Below, piece by piece: positions 45,001-53,040 of a DNA stretch of 64,000 bases. The notes under the pieces are model-generated. The model was not told the origin of the DNA. It did no database searches and worked only from the letters and a program-made list of their open reading frames with translations. Position numbers and translations under genes: made by a program. This stretch comes from Streptomyces sp. CG 926 (GTDB lineage: Bacteria > Actinomycetota > Actinomycetes > Streptomycetales > Streptomycetaceae). Location: contig NZ_QGGZ01000005.1 of assembly GCF_003148825.1 (NCBI RefSeq), positions 248,001 through 312,000 of the forward strand. The letters run 5' to 3'. Numbering within the stretch: position 1 is the first letter of the stretch; the number at the start of each line of letters is the position of its first letter.

Positions 45001-45226
45001 TGGTGGCGCTCGCGGCGGGACCGGTGGTGGTGCTCGCGGTGGTGCCTGCGGTGGCGCTCGCGGTGGTGCCTGTGGTGGTGCTCGCGGTGGAGTCGGTCGG
45101 GACGCCGGTCGCGGGTGCGCGGGTCGCGCGTGCGGGGGCCGTTCCCGGGTCGACTTCGGGTACGACGGCAGCCGTACGGGCCTCGGGATGTTTCCGCGGG
45201 CTCGGGATGGCCGGTACGCCGTCCAT
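42017..45226 (-). CDS. afsR: AfsR, SARP-family transcriptional activator with NB-ARC and TPR domains
   Basis: A 1069-aa global regulator of secondary metabolism. After a Thr/Ala/Ser-rich low-complexity leader (~residues 20-95, longer than usual) comes the SARP OmpR-type DNA-binding and BTAD domains (SRFAVLGPVRAWRGAEVL ... SGRQAEALAVYADTRRLLADELG). The NB-ARC ATPase follows with Walker A GIGGVGKTTLAVHV, Walker B VLVLLDN, then TPR-like repeats (PTLAASHAEQAIAL). It is activated by AfsK phosphorylation and binds the afsS promoter. ATG at 45226 with GGGGGAC upstream. The leader's DNA is a tandem repeat (44925-45110). Confidence 0.92.
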   Translation of the reverse strand: MDGVPAIPSPRKHPEARTAAVVPEVDPGTAPARATRAPATGVPTDSTASTTTGTTASATAGTTASTTTGPAASATTGPAASATGNTASATTGAPTGAPTGPNESRFAVLGPVRAWRGAEVLPSGTPQQRALLAVLLLRDGRTATAPELIDAIWGEDPPQQALATIRTYASRLRKVVAPGLLVTDSGGYAIRLRSAATLDLGVARSLAADAEAARAAGDRSLARTLLTRALDLWEGEPLAGVPGPHAETERIRLAEWRLQLMETRLDLDLEVGQHAEAVSELTALTAAHPLRERLRELLMLALYRSGRQAEALAVYADTRRLLADELGVDPRPELAALQQRILNADADLARAEDPAPAAATVHVRPAQLPATVPDFTGRASFVDELGAILSGGALDQVMAVSALAGIGGVGKTTLAVHVAHAARPHFPDGQLYVDLQGTEARPAEPEAVLGSFLRALGTPDTAIPDSPADRAALYRSILDGRRVLVLLDNARDAAQVRPLLPGTAGCAALVTSRVRMAGLAGAHLVDLDVMSPEEALQLFTRIVGEERVRAERQAALNVVGACGFLPLAIRIAASRLAARRTWTVSVLAAKLADERRRLDELQAGDLAVKATFELGYGQLEPAQQRAFRLLGLADGPDISLSAAAAVLDLPEYDTEDLLEALVDCSLLESAAPGRYRFHDLVRLYARACAERDEQPPSGCEAALDRLLDFYLATASGVYALERPGDRLPAHLSDTHYPGLVFAEPRAALDWLYAEADPLLACVRQAAVRGGESLVLRRAVDLLWAAKDLAESGANSRQYESAAVALRDAGQAAKDPYAEGRARTTLTNVHLVAGRFAEADDEAARATVLAREAGDPLPMCWAPNDRGIIALYEGRHADGERYLLQAIECFRADGNNVGEASALCNLSRIHVELGRLPSAIDLAQQGIAIYDRMGLSLRLANGRYALGIALTQAGRLGEALAQLAEALSLFHENRQPLWEGVTHFRLAEAHLAARRPTLAASHAEQAIALRGIGGEWRRATVLTVLGKALRRLGQRDRARACWRDAETVFTQLRSAELGEVQALLASEIAA

Positions 45227-45321
45227 CTGTCGTCCCCCTGCCTTCCGTCGGTGTAAGGGTCAGTCTGCCCTGTATCGCGCGTACACGTCAGCCCGTACCT
45301 GACCGATCACCGGCCAACTAG

Positions 45322-45336
45322 CTGACGGTTCGTCAG
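45322..45336. promoter_or_regulatory. TetR-type operator, copy 11
   Basis: CTGACGGTTCGTCAG, identical to copy 4; 21 bp upstream of the amidohydrolase ATG at 45358, which lacks a clear Shine-Dalgarno sequence. A TATAGGT just before the start may be the -10 box or part of a short leader. Confidence 0.87.
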
Positions 45337-45357
45337 ATCAGCGCTACCGTATAGGTC

Positions 45358-46584
45358 ATGGAGACCTTCCCGAAGATCATCTCGGTGGACGACCACACGG
45401 TGGAGCCCCCGCACGTCTGGCGGGACAGGCTCCCGTCCAGGTACCGCGACATCGGCCCCCGCATCGTCCGCGCCCCCTTGAAGGAAATGACTTTCCTCGG
45501 CGGCAAGTTCGCCCCCGTGATGGGGGCCGAGGGCGACGACGGCCCCATCGGCGACTGGTGGGTGTACGAGGACCTGCACCGCCCGCTCACCCGCCTCGAC
45601 ACGGCGGTCGGGTACGACCGCGACGAGATCAAACTGGAAGTCATCACCTACGAGCAGATGCGCCCCGGGTCCTTCTCGGTTCCCGAGCGGCTCGCGGACA
45701 TGGACGTCAACCACGTCCAGTCGGCCCTCTGCTTCCCGACCTTCCCCCGCTTCTGCGGCCAGACCTTCACCGAGGCCAAGGACCGTGAGCTGGGACTCCT
45801 CGGCGTACGGGCCTACAACGACTGGATGGTGGAGGAGTGGTGCGGCCCGGACGCCCGAGGCCGCCTCATCCCCCTCACCCTGGTCCCGCTCTGGGACGCC
45901 CGCCTGGCCGCCGCCGAGGTCCGCCGCAACGCCGCCCGCGGGGTGCGCGCGGTGGCGTTCTCCGAGATACCCCCGCACCTGGGCCTCCCCTCCATCCACA
46001 CGGACGACTGGGACCCCTTCCTGGAGGCGTGCGACGAGACCGGCACGGTCATCGCCATGCACATCGGCTCCTCCTCGCGCATGCCGTCCACCTCCGCCGA
46101 CGCGCCGCCGGCGGTCGGCTCCACCATCACCTTCGCCAACTGCTGCTTCTCGATGGTCGACTGGCTGATGAGCGGCAAGTTCGAGCGCTTCCCCAACCTG
46201 AAGATCATGTACGCGGAGGGCCAGATCGGCTGGATCCCGTACATCCTGGAGCGCGCGAACGTCGTCTGGGAGGAGAACCGGGGCTGGGGCGGGGTCGCGG
46301 ACAAGGTGCTGCGCCCGCCGTCGGAGCTGTTCGCCGAGCACGTCTTCGGCTGCTTCTTCGACGATGCCTTCGGCCTGAAGAACCTCGACTCGATCGGCGT
46401 CGCCAACGTCCTCTACGAGACGGACTACCCCCACTCCGACTCCACCTGGCCCAAGTCCCGCGAGGTCGGCGAGAGTCAGATGGGCCACCTGGCGCCGGAC
46501 GTGGTGGACCGCATCGTGCGCGGCAACGCGATCGACCTGCTCGGACTCACGGCCGACGGCCTGTGGGCGGGGCCGGGGGCGTGA
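45358..46584 (+). CDS. Amidohydrolase-2 family metal-dependent hydrolase (paralogue of 423)
   Basis: A 408-aa close paralogue of the 401-aa protein at 423. It shares IISVDDHTVEPPHVW, ALCFPTFPRFCGQTFTEA, AFSEIPPHLGLPSIHTDDWDPF and YETDYPHSDSTWP. As there, the strand-1 HxH metal motif reads D-D-H. Both paralogues carry the operator, so they may act at different steps or on different substrates of one pathway. It is monocistronic and separated from the convergent MFS gene by a hairpin. Confidence 0.87.
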   Translation: METFPKIISVDDHTVEPPHVWRDRLPSRYRDIGPRIVRAPLKEMTFLGGKFAPVMGAEGDDGPIGDWWVYEDLHRPLTRLDTAVGYDRDEIKLEVITYEQMRPGSFSVPERLADMDVNHVQSALCFPTFPRFCGQTFTEAKDRELGLLGVRAYNDWMVEEWCGPDARGRLIPLTLVPLWDARLAAAEVRRNAARGVRAVAFSEIPPHLGLPSIHTDDWDPFLEACDETGTVIAMHIGSSSRMPSTSADAPPAVGSTITFANCCFSMVDWLMSGKFERFPNLKIMYAEGQIGWIPYILERANVVWEENRGWGGVADKVLRPPSELFAEHVFGCFFDDAFGLKNLDSIGVANVLYETDYPHSDSTWPKSREVGESQMGHLAPDVVDRIVRGNAIDLLGLTADGLWAGPGA

Positions 46585-46600
46585 GCCCGCGGTCCTGACC

Positions 46601-46639
46601 GTAGGGCGTGGCCGGCCCCCTCCATCGGCCACGTCCTAC
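46601..46639. terminator. Bidirectional hairpin terminator
   Basis: Fourteen-base arms (46601-46614 and 46626-46639) with one mismatch and an 11-base loop, between the convergent amidohydrolase and MFS genes; it includes the MFS stop codon. Confidence 0.75.
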
Positions 46640-47922
46640 GACCCCCCGCGCCGCGACCCCCCGCGCCGGGCTCGCGGCCCACGCCGCGACCCCCCGCGCC
46701 AGGACCGGCCCCCGGCCCGCGGCCCGTCCCGCGGCCCCGCCACCAGCAGCAGCGCCGTGGCCAGTCCCGCCGCCGTCAGCACCGGCAGCACCACCCGTAC
46801 GTCGACGAAGGCCACCAGCGCCGCCCCCAGCGCCAGGGCCACCGCATTCGGTACGAAGATCAGGGTGTTCGCCGTGGCTGCGGCACGGCCCAGCACGTCG
46901 TTCGGGACCTCGCGCTGCACCGCCGTCAGCGCGGCGATCAGCACGCACGGCAGCCCGGCGCCGATGGCCGCGCTGCCCACCAGGGCCACCGCGTCGTACG
47001 GCAGCGCGCGGGCCCCGGCGCCCAGGGCGAACAGCGCCACTCCGGCCGCCGCGAACACCGTCTCCGGCATCCGCCGCAGCAGCGGGCCCGCCGCGAGTCC
47101 GCTCAGGACCGAGCCCGCGCCCTGCACCGCGTACAGCACTCCCACGTGGGTGGGCGCGTGCCCCAGCACGTCCCCGGCGACCGCGTAGATCATCGCGCCG
47201 TTCAGTCCGGCCAGGAACATCACGGCGGCGCCGGCCGCCACCAGGGTGCGCACCACCGGCACCCGCCGCAGGTGCACCCCGCCCACCGCCATCCGCGCGA
47301 AGGCGCCCGCGTCGTCCCGTATCCGCTCCCGCTCCGGAGGCTCCTCGCGCACCCGCAGCAGGGCGAAGATCCCCGCCGCCAGGGCGAAGGTCACCGCGTC
47401 GAGCAGCGCAACCGAAGCCCCGCCGGACCGGGCGAACAGGGCCGCGCCCACCAGCGGCGCCAGGAGCTTCATGCTCTCGTCGGCCGTCAGCCGCAGCCCG
47501 TTGAAGTCCCCCAGGAGCCGCCGGCCGACGGCCTGCGGAACCAGGGCCGCCTCCGCCGCCCCGTGCACGGCGCCGCACGTCCCGTACACGAGCAGCACCG
47601 CGAACAGCAGCCACACCCGGTCCGCCGAGTCGACCAGGAGCAGCAGGGGCAGCAGCGCGGCCATCCCGAGGCCGAGGGCGACCAGCAGCGGCCGCCGGGG
47701 CAGCCGGTCGGCGAGCGCCCCCAGGGCGGGGCCGGCCAGGACCGGCGCCCACATGGTGAACACGGTCAGTGCCGCGAGGGCGTCCGACCCGGTCAGTGAC
47801 TTCACCCAGACCCCGGCCACCAGCCACATCGCGGTCGTCCCGAAACCGGAGACCACCACCCCCGACAGGTAGAGCCGCGCGTTGCGGTCCCGCAGGACCT
47901 TCCCCATGCCTCGATCGATCAC
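46636..47922 (-). CDS. MFS transporter
   Basis: A 428-aa major facilitator with about 12 helices, of the MFS_3/enterobactin-exporter-like group. Typical segments are LYLSGVVVSGFGTTAMWLVAGVWV, MWAPVLAGPALGALADRLPRRPLLVALGLGMA (loop 2-3 motif A form) and GLPCVLIAALTAVQREVPNDVLGRAAATANTLIFV. It is a likely drug or siderophore exporter; substrate unknown. The basic C-terminus (SWRGGSRRGPRARRGGSRRGGS) is a repeat expansion. No operator is present. Confidence 0.87.
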   Translation of the reverse strand: MIDRGMGKVLRDRNARLYLSGVVVSGFGTTAMWLVAGVWVKSLTGSDALAALTVFTMWAPVLAGPALGALADRLPRRPLLVALGLGMAALLPLLLLVDSADRVWLLFAVLLVYGTCGAVHGAAEAALVPQAVGRRLLGDFNGLRLTADESMKLLAPLVGAALFARSGGASVALLDAVTFALAAGIFALLRVREEPPERERIRDDAGAFARMAVGGVHLRRVPVVRTLVAAGAAVMFLAGLNGAMIYAVAGDVLGHAPTHVGVLYAVQGAGSVLSGLAAGPLLRRMPETVFAAAGVALFALGAGARALPYDAVALVGSAAIGAGLPCVLIAALTAVQREVPNDVLGRAAATANTLIFVPNAVALALGAALVAFVDVRVVLPVLTAAGLATALLLVAGPRDGPRAGGRSWRGGSRRGPRARRGGSRRGGS

Positions 47923-48071
47923 CCGCTCAGCCTGTGTTCTAAGGCGGGGGCCGGGGATCGGGCAGACGACCTATACGGCGGACCAAGGGCGAGGTCGGGC
48001 CGGCTCCGGGGGGCCGGGAAGCGCACCGCCGCACTCAGGCCTGACGGGACGACAGGACATAGCATCGGGGC

Positions 48072-48566
48072 GTGCCCCGACTCCAGTTGCTGCGCTTCGA
48101 CCACGCACCGGCTCTGCTCGCGTTCGAGCGCGAGAACCGGGCCTACTTCGCCGCATCGGTTCCGGACCGGGGCGATCGCTACTTCGCAGACTTCGACGAG
48201 CGGCACGCCGCGCTGATGGCCGAGCAGGCCACCGGGCTCTGCCTCTTCCACGTCCTGGTGGCTGACGACGGCGAGGTGGTGGGGCGGGTCAACCTCGTGG
48301 ACGTGACCGACGGTTCGGCCGAACTCGGATACCGGATCGCCGAGCGGGCGGCGGGTCGGGGCCTGGCCACGGCCGCGGTCCGGGAGGCGTGCGGGCTCGC
48401 GGTCGCGGAGTACGGGCTGACCGAGCTGCGGGCGCTCACCACGCTCGACAACCCCGGCTCGCGCGCCGTGTTGGCCCGTACCGGATTCGTGACCACCGGC
48501 GATGTGGATCTGGACGGCCGTCCGGGCCTGCGTTTCCGGTGTGACCTGCGGGCCGAAACCGTGTGA
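48072..48566 (+). CDS. GNAT N-acetyltransferase (RimJ/RimL type)
   Basis: A 164-aa acetyltransferase. The acetyl-CoA pyrophosphate loop is AERAAGRGLATAAV and the C-terminal strand-helix is LTTLDNPGSRAVLARTGFVTTG. By size and opening (LQLLRFDHAPALLAFERENRAYFA) it resembles acetyltransferases that act on ribosomal-protein N-termini or small amines. GTG start at 48072. Stands alone between the MFS gene and the protease. Confidence 0.88.
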   Translation: MPRLQLLRFDHAPALLAFERENRAYFAASVPDRGDRYFADFDERHAALMAEQATGLCLFHVLVADDGEVVGRVNLVDVTDGSAELGYRIAERAAGRGLATAAVREACGLAVAEYGLTELRALTTLDNPGSRAVLARTGFVTTGDVDLDGRPGLRFRCDLRAETV

Positions 48567-48650
48567 GGCGCGGGCCGGGAGCCGTCCTCGGCCTTGCACC
48601 CGACCCTGCCGCCGGGGCATGCTTCGCCAGGGCAAAGCGGGAGGATGATC

Positions 48651-49508
48651 ATGCCGGTGGACAAGCGGACCGTCGTGACGGCGGTGCTGTGCGCGGTGGC
48701 GGCCCTAGGGGCTTCCGCCGCGGTGGCCAAGCTCGCGCCGCCACCGGAGGCAGTTCCTCCGGTACGGGCGAAGGCCGCGCCGAGCGCGTCCCCGACGGGC
48801 CCGGCATCGCGATCGCAAGTGGCGAAGCCCCAGCTGTCCGCGGCTCCCGGTGCCACCCTGCCGCCGGCTGTCACCCCGCCGCCCGGTGGGCCCGCCGCCT
48901 TCACCGGAGCCCTGTTCACCAACGGCCTGGACAGTGATCACTTCTGCACCGCCACCGTGGTGAGCAGCCCCGGCCGGAACATGATCATCACCGCCGGGCA
49001 CTGCCTGCTCGAAGGGGACCAGCGCGACGGAAGCGCCGTCTTCGCGCCCGCGTACGCGAACGGCGTGGCTCCGTACGGCACATGGAAGATCGAGGAGGTC
49101 TTCGAGGACGACCGCTGGGCCGAGGGTACGGACGACGACTACGACCTCGCCTTCGCCCGTCTCGCCCCGGACACCAAGGGCCGCACCATCGAGGACGTGA
49201 CCGGCGCCGCAGTCCTCGACACCAGCGGCCGCGCGGGCGAAAAGGTCACCGTCACCGGATACCCCGCCGATCGGGGGATTCCCCGTACCTGCACCTCGGT
49301 CGCCGTCCGCGAGAGCGCGACGCAACAGCGCTTCGACTGCGCCGACTTCCCGGGCGGCACCAGCGGCAGCGCGTGGATCGCGGACGACGGGAAGATCATC
49401 GGCATCCTCACGGGCGGGGACACGGACGACGTGTCGACCAGCACCGTCCTGGGCGAGTACGCGGCCTCGCTCTACGCCAAGGCCACCACGAAGACCCCGG
49501 CGGCCTGA
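48651..49508 (+). CDS. Secreted trypsin-like serine protease
   Basis: A 285-aa exported protease of the chymotrypsin fold. A signal peptide (RTVVTAVLCAVAALGASAAVA) is followed by a Pro/Ala linker. The catalytic triad is His in IITAGHC, Asp in DDDYDLAFARL and Ser in GGTSGSAWI; cysteines HFC/GHC and RTC/FDC suit two disulfides. ATG at 48651 has GGGAGG six bases upstream; 48645 is in frame but too close. Confidence 0.88.
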   Translation: MPVDKRTVVTAVLCAVAALGASAAVAKLAPPPEAVPPVRAKAAPSASPTGPASRSQVAKPQLSAAPGATLPPAVTPPPGGPAAFTGALFTNGLDSDHFCTATVVSSPGRNMIITAGHCLLEGDQRDGSAVFAPAYANGVAPYGTWKIEEVFEDDRWAEGTDDDYDLAFARLAPDTKGRTIEDVTGAAVLDTSGRAGEKVTVTGYPADRGIPRTCTSVAVRESATQQRFDCADFPGGTSGSAWIADDGKIIGILTGGDTDDVSTSTVLGEYAASLYAKATTKTPAA

Positions 49509-49642
49509 GTCGGTGTCGGTGCCGGCGTTCGCGTCGGTCTCAGACGGGTTGACGACCTGGTTCCCCGGGTCGGCCTGTGTGCGAGGGGATGCCCGGTCAG
49601 ACATCCGGTCGGGCCGGACCGCCTCTCCAGGATCAGCCGGGA

Positions 49643-49954
49643 CTACTGCCAGAAGATGCGCTCGATGACGATCTGCGGCTCGGCCGTGCGGTGGACGAAG
49701 GTGTAGCGCAGCCAGCCGTGGCCTCGGTCGAAGTAGAGGATGTGGGCGCCACGGGGGTCGGTCGAGCGGGCCGGCTCGATGCTCACCTTCGTGGTGTCAA
49801 GATGGTCGTCGCGGTAGGGATGTCGTGACGTCTTCAGTTCCGTGACCGCGTCGATGATCAGATCCCGCACGTCCGCGTGCAGGGTGTCCCGGTACTCGGC
49901 GGCGTGCTTGGTCCAGTCCGTGGCCCACGGGGGGCCGGTGAACTCAGCGCTCAC
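49643..49954 (-). CDS. Small RelE/ParE-like protein (possible toxin)
   Basis: A 103-aa protein with a RelE-like look: DLIIDAVTELKTSRHPYRDDHL, then HILYFDRGHGWLRYTFVHRTAEPQIVIERIFW, a series of short strands with basic residues. The GTG start overlaps the stop of the DUF6247 gene by 4 bp, the usual antitoxin-toxin arrangement. The assignment as a toxin is an inference from fold-like pattern and gene order; no family match can be checked here. Confidence 0.6.
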   Translation of the reverse strand: MSAEFTGPPWATDWTKHAAEYRDTLHADVRDLIIDAVTELKTSRHPYRDDHLDTTKVSIEPARSTDPRGAHILYFDRGHGWLRYTFVHRTAEPQIVIERIFWQ

Positions 49955-50295
49955 TCGCCGGGCCCGAGCGCGGCTACCCGATGGTGGATGCGCGACGCTT
50001 CTTCCAGCAGGTCCCTGGCCTTGTCGGGGTCCGCGCACTCGGCCGCCCGCTGCTCCAGATCACGCACATGGTGGTCGAGGTGGGGATCCCTGGCGAGCGC
50101 GTACTCGCCCCACCAGCGCGCCAGGAACGCGGGCGCCGCCCCGATGTCGTAGGTGTCGGCGACTCTCGTGCGCCAGTTGGCTTCGAAGTCGTACAGGAGC
50201 CGCGGAGCGTGGGCGGCGATCGCCGCCCGCAGCGCGGGAATGCTGCGCTCTGGCATCGGGGGGACACCGTGGGCGGGCCCCGGGGCGGTGGTCAT
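49951..50295 (-). CDS. DUF6247-like protein (possible antitoxin)
   Basis: A 114-aa protein with the DUF6247 opening (PPMPERSIPALRAAIAAHAPRLLYDFEANW) and mostly helical composition. It is the first gene of a pair with the RelE-like protein. The ATG at 50295 has AGGAAG upstream. Members occur widely in Streptomyces next to small RelE-like genes; function unproven. Confidence 0.7.
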   Translation of the reverse strand: MTTAPGPAHGVPPMPERSIPALRAAIAAHAPRLLYDFEANWRTRVADTYDIGAAPAFLARWWGEYALARDPHLDHHVRDLEQRAAECADPDKARDLLEEASRIHHRVAALGPGE

Positions 50296-50421
50296 CAGAC
50301 TTCCTCTTCCGGTCGGCGCCCTACATGATAGTGCGCCCGGGCCCGCCCTGTGAGTCCGCCGGACGAAGTGGCGCGGGCGCGCCGGAACCTCTCCGAGGGC
50401 TTTGCCGGTCGCCGTGCGCCC

Positions 50422-50865
50422 TCAGGCCAGCAGGCCCAGGTGGACCGGTTCCGCGGCGGCGTTCGCCAGGAGGTCCGGCAGGCGCGGGGGCCACAGGGGT
50501 TCGCCCAGGGTGGCCAGGCGCTGCGGGGAGAGCCACTGCCAGTGGATGTCCGGGGCCTCCAGGACCGGCTCGCGGTGCGGGCCCCTGGTGACGAAGATGT
50601 GCTCGTGTTGGCGGACCGGGATCCCCTGGTGCGTGAAGTCGTGCTCCCAGGTGCAGAGCAGCCGTTCGGGCTCCAGGTCGGTCCACCCGGTCTCCTCGCG
50701 CAGCTCGCGCCGCACACAGTCCTCGGGACTCTCGCCGGGATCGATGCCGCCGCCGGGCGGCAACCAGTGGATGCCCACCTCCACGTTGTTCTCCCGGAAG
50801 AGGAACACGGACCCGGTGGGGGACAGGATGACAACACGCGCTGCGTGACGTGGAGTTCGCATCAT
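50422..50865 (-). CDS. Nudix hydrolase
   Basis: A 147-aa Nudix enzyme with the complete box GGGIDPGESPEDCVRRELREETGW, which binds Mg2+ and hydrolyses a nucleoside diphosphate linked to another group. The flanking strands (ARVVILSPTGSVFLFREN, HEHIFVTRG) are as expected. Specific substrate unknown. The double ATG at 50865/50862 leaves the start uncertain by one residue. Confidence 0.9.
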   Translation of the reverse strand: MMRTPRHAARVVILSPTGSVFLFRENNVEVGIHWLPPGGGIDPGESPEDCVRRELREETGWTDLEPERLLCTWEHDFTHQGIPVRQHEHIFVTRGPHREPVLEAPDIHWQWLSPQRLATLGEPLWPPRLPDLLANAAAEPVHLGLLA

Positions 50866-50975
50866 CGATTCAATGTACGCCGGTGATCGGTTCCGGGGGA
50901 TGGGCTTGCACCTGGCCTTTTGCCGCCTTTTGCCCGCCCCGCCCCGCCCCCCCGGAACCGACCGCCCCCGATCCG

Positions 50976-52223
50976 CTACGCCGCAGCCAGCGCCAGCGTC
51001 GGCGACAGCCGGGCCGCGCGCACCGCCGGGTAGAGCCCGGCCAGGGTGCCGATCGCCAGCGTGGCGGCGAAGCCGCCGGTCACCGCCCAGAGCGGGACCA
51101 CCCAGGGCAGGTCGCCGGCCCGGGCGTAGACCGCCGTGGCCGCGCCGCCCAGGGCGATGCCCGCCAGGCCGCCGAGCCCGGACAGCAGCAGGGACTCCGT
51201 CACGAACTGGATCCGGATCTGGCCCTTCGTGCCGCCCAAGGACCGCCGCAGGCCGATCTCGTGACGCCGCTCCAACACCGAGATGATCATGGTGTTGGCG
51301 ACGCCGACCCCGCCCACCAGCAGCGCGATCCCGCCCAGCCCCAGCAGCAGCGTGCTGAACGCACCCTCCGTGGCCGCCTTCGCCTTCAGCGCCGCCGACG
51401 GGTCGGTGACCTGTACCGCGCTCGGGGTCTGCGGGTTGGCCGTGCGCGGGATGAGCGCGCGGACCGCCGCCACCCGGTCGTCCGCCGACCGCTCGTACAC
51501 GGCCGTCGGATGCCCGCCGAAGCCCAGCAGTTGCTCGGCAGCGTCCCACCCGATCAGCGCCGAGCGCTCGATCTCCGGAGCCAGCGGGACCGGTTCCAGG
51601 ATGCCGGTCACCGTGAAGTAGCGGCCGCCGATGAAGACCTGCTGACCCGGTTCGGTGATGCCGAGCCGGCGCGCGGAGACGTCCCCGAGCACCACCGAGG
51701 GGTAGCGTCCGGTGGCCGCGTTGAGCCAGGTGCCGCTCGCCATCCGCGCGCGCAGCGTGCCCAGCAGGTCGTCCTTGGCGGCCTTGAGCACGATCCCGCC
51801 GGTCTCGCCCTTGGGGATGTTCTCCGACCGGCGCACGGACTCGGGCACGTCACCGGTGGTGCCCACCGACTCGACCCCGGCGATCCGGGAGATCATGCCC
51901 GGGGCGTCCTTGGGCAGCTTCGTGTCCTGCCCGGTGAACATCCCCTCGCCCGGCTTCACGACCAGCATGTCCGTGCCGAGCTTGTCGAGCTCCCGCAGCA
52001 GCTTGGCCTGGCTGGAGGAGGAGATCCCGACGACCGCGATCATCGTCGCGATGCCGATGGCGATACCGAGCGCGGACAGGAACACCCGCATGGGGCGGGA
52101 GCGCAGGCCCGCCGAACCGACGTGCAGGACGTCCCGCGGGGACAGCTTCGGCGGCTTCAACCGCCGGGCGCGTGCCCCCGTACGGGCGGCGCGCGCCCCC
52201 TGACGAGGCCTCGCGCGGCTCAT
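50976..52223 (-). CDS. ABC transporter permease (MacB/FtsX type)
   Basis: A 415-aa permease with the MacB layout: an N-terminal helix (MRVFLSALGIAIGIATMIAVVGIS), a large extracellular domain (residues ~70-280) and three C-terminal helices (LLLGLGGIALLVGGVGVANTMII, LLLSGLGGLAGIALGGAATAVYA, WAVTGGFAATLAIGTLAGLYPAV) with the RRHEIGLRRSLGGTKGQI coupling segment. The ATG overlaps the stop of the ATPase. It acts with the ATPase and the adaptor-like protein in a tripartite, mechanotransmission-type exporter or envelope-stress system. Confidence 0.92.
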   Translation of the reverse strand: MSRARPRQGARAARTGARARRLKPPKLSPRDVLHVGSAGLRSRPMRVFLSALGIAIGIATMIAVVGISSSSQAKLLRELDKLGTDMLVVKPGEGMFTGQDTKLPKDAPGMISRIAGVESVGTTGDVPESVRRSENIPKGETGGIVLKAAKDDLLGTLRARMASGTWLNAATGRYPSVVLGDVSARRLGITEPGQQVFIGGRYFTVTGILEPVPLAPEIERSALIGWDAAEQLLGFGGHPTAVYERSADDRVAAVRALIPRTANPQTPSAVQVTDPSAALKAKAATEGAFSTLLLGLGGIALLVGGVGVANTMIISVLERRHEIGLRRSLGGTKGQIRIQFVTESLLLSGLGGLAGIALGGAATAVYARAGDLPWVVPLWAVTGGFAATLAIGTLAGLYPAVRAARLSPTLALAAA

Positions 52224-53020
52224 GACGTCACCCCCGCGTGGTCCCGCAGGTCGGCGACGATCTCCCCGTCGCGGATCCGCACCTGCCGCGGCAGGCTCGC
52301 CGCGATCTCCTGGTCGTGGGTGATCACCGCGATGGTGGCGCCGTCCTGGTTGAGCTCGCGCAGCAGCTCCATCACCGATTCCCCGGACGCCGTGTCCAGC
52401 GCGCCCGTCGGCTCGTCGGCCAGCAGCAGGTCCGGCGAACCCGCCACCGCCCGGGCGATCGCCACGCGCTGCTTCTGCCCGCCGGACAGCTCGTGCGGCC
52501 GGTGGTCCATCCGGTCTCCGAGGCCCACCCGGTCCAGGGCCTGGGCGGCCCGGCGTAGCCGTTCGGCCCGCGGGAGACCGCTGTAGAGCAGGCCCTCGGC
52601 GACGTTCGCCCGGGCGCTGATGCCCGGCACCAGGTGGAAGGACTGGAAGACGAAGCCGACGTGCCGGGAGCGCAGGGCCGACAGGGCGCGGTCCCGGAGG
52701 GCCGCGATGTCGTGGCCGGCGATCCGTACGCGGCCCGCCGTCGGGCGGTCCAGGGTGCCGACGATGTGCAGCAGGGTGGACTTGCCGGAGCCCGACGGGC
52801 CGACGATGGCGAGGAGTTCGCCGGCGGTGACGGTCAGGTCGACCCCGCGCAGGGCCGCGACCCCGCCCGGGTACTCCTTGGTGACCCCGATCAGCTCCAC
52901 GACCGGGTGCGCGGGCGCCGTCGCATCAGACGTCGGATCCGCCTTCGCATCGGCCGTCGCATCGGTCGTCGCATCGGTCATAGGGTCCGTCGTCGGATCC
53001 CACGTCGGATCCGTCGTCAC
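52220..53020 (-). CDS. ABC transporter ATPase (MacB/LolD type)
   Basis: A 266-aa nucleotide-binding subunit with Walker A GPSGSGKST, Q-loop FVFQSFHLVPG, signature LSGGQKQRVAIARA, Walker B LLLADEPTGALD and H-loop VITHD. The N-terminus carries an odd acidic Asp/Thr/Ala repeat (DPMTDATTDATADAKADPTSD) from a tandem DNA repeat at 52920-53015. GTG at 53020 with GGAGG six bases upstream is preferred; GTG 53044 overlaps the upstream stop and is possible. Confidence 0.92.
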   Translation of the reverse strand: MTTDPTWDPTTDPMTDATTDATADAKADPTSDATAPAHPVVELIGVTKEYPGGVAALRGVDLTVTAGELLAIVGPSGSGKSTLLHIVGTLDRPTAGRVRIAGHDIAALRDRALSALRSRHVGFVFQSFHLVPGISARANVAEGLLYSGLPRAERLRRAAQALDRVGLGDRMDHRPHELSGGQKQRVAIARAVAGSPDLLLADEPTGALDTASGESVMELLRELNQDGATIAVITHDQEIAASLPRQVRIRDGEIVADLRDHAGVTS

Positions 53021-53040
53021 ATGGGTCCTCCTCGTGGCCG

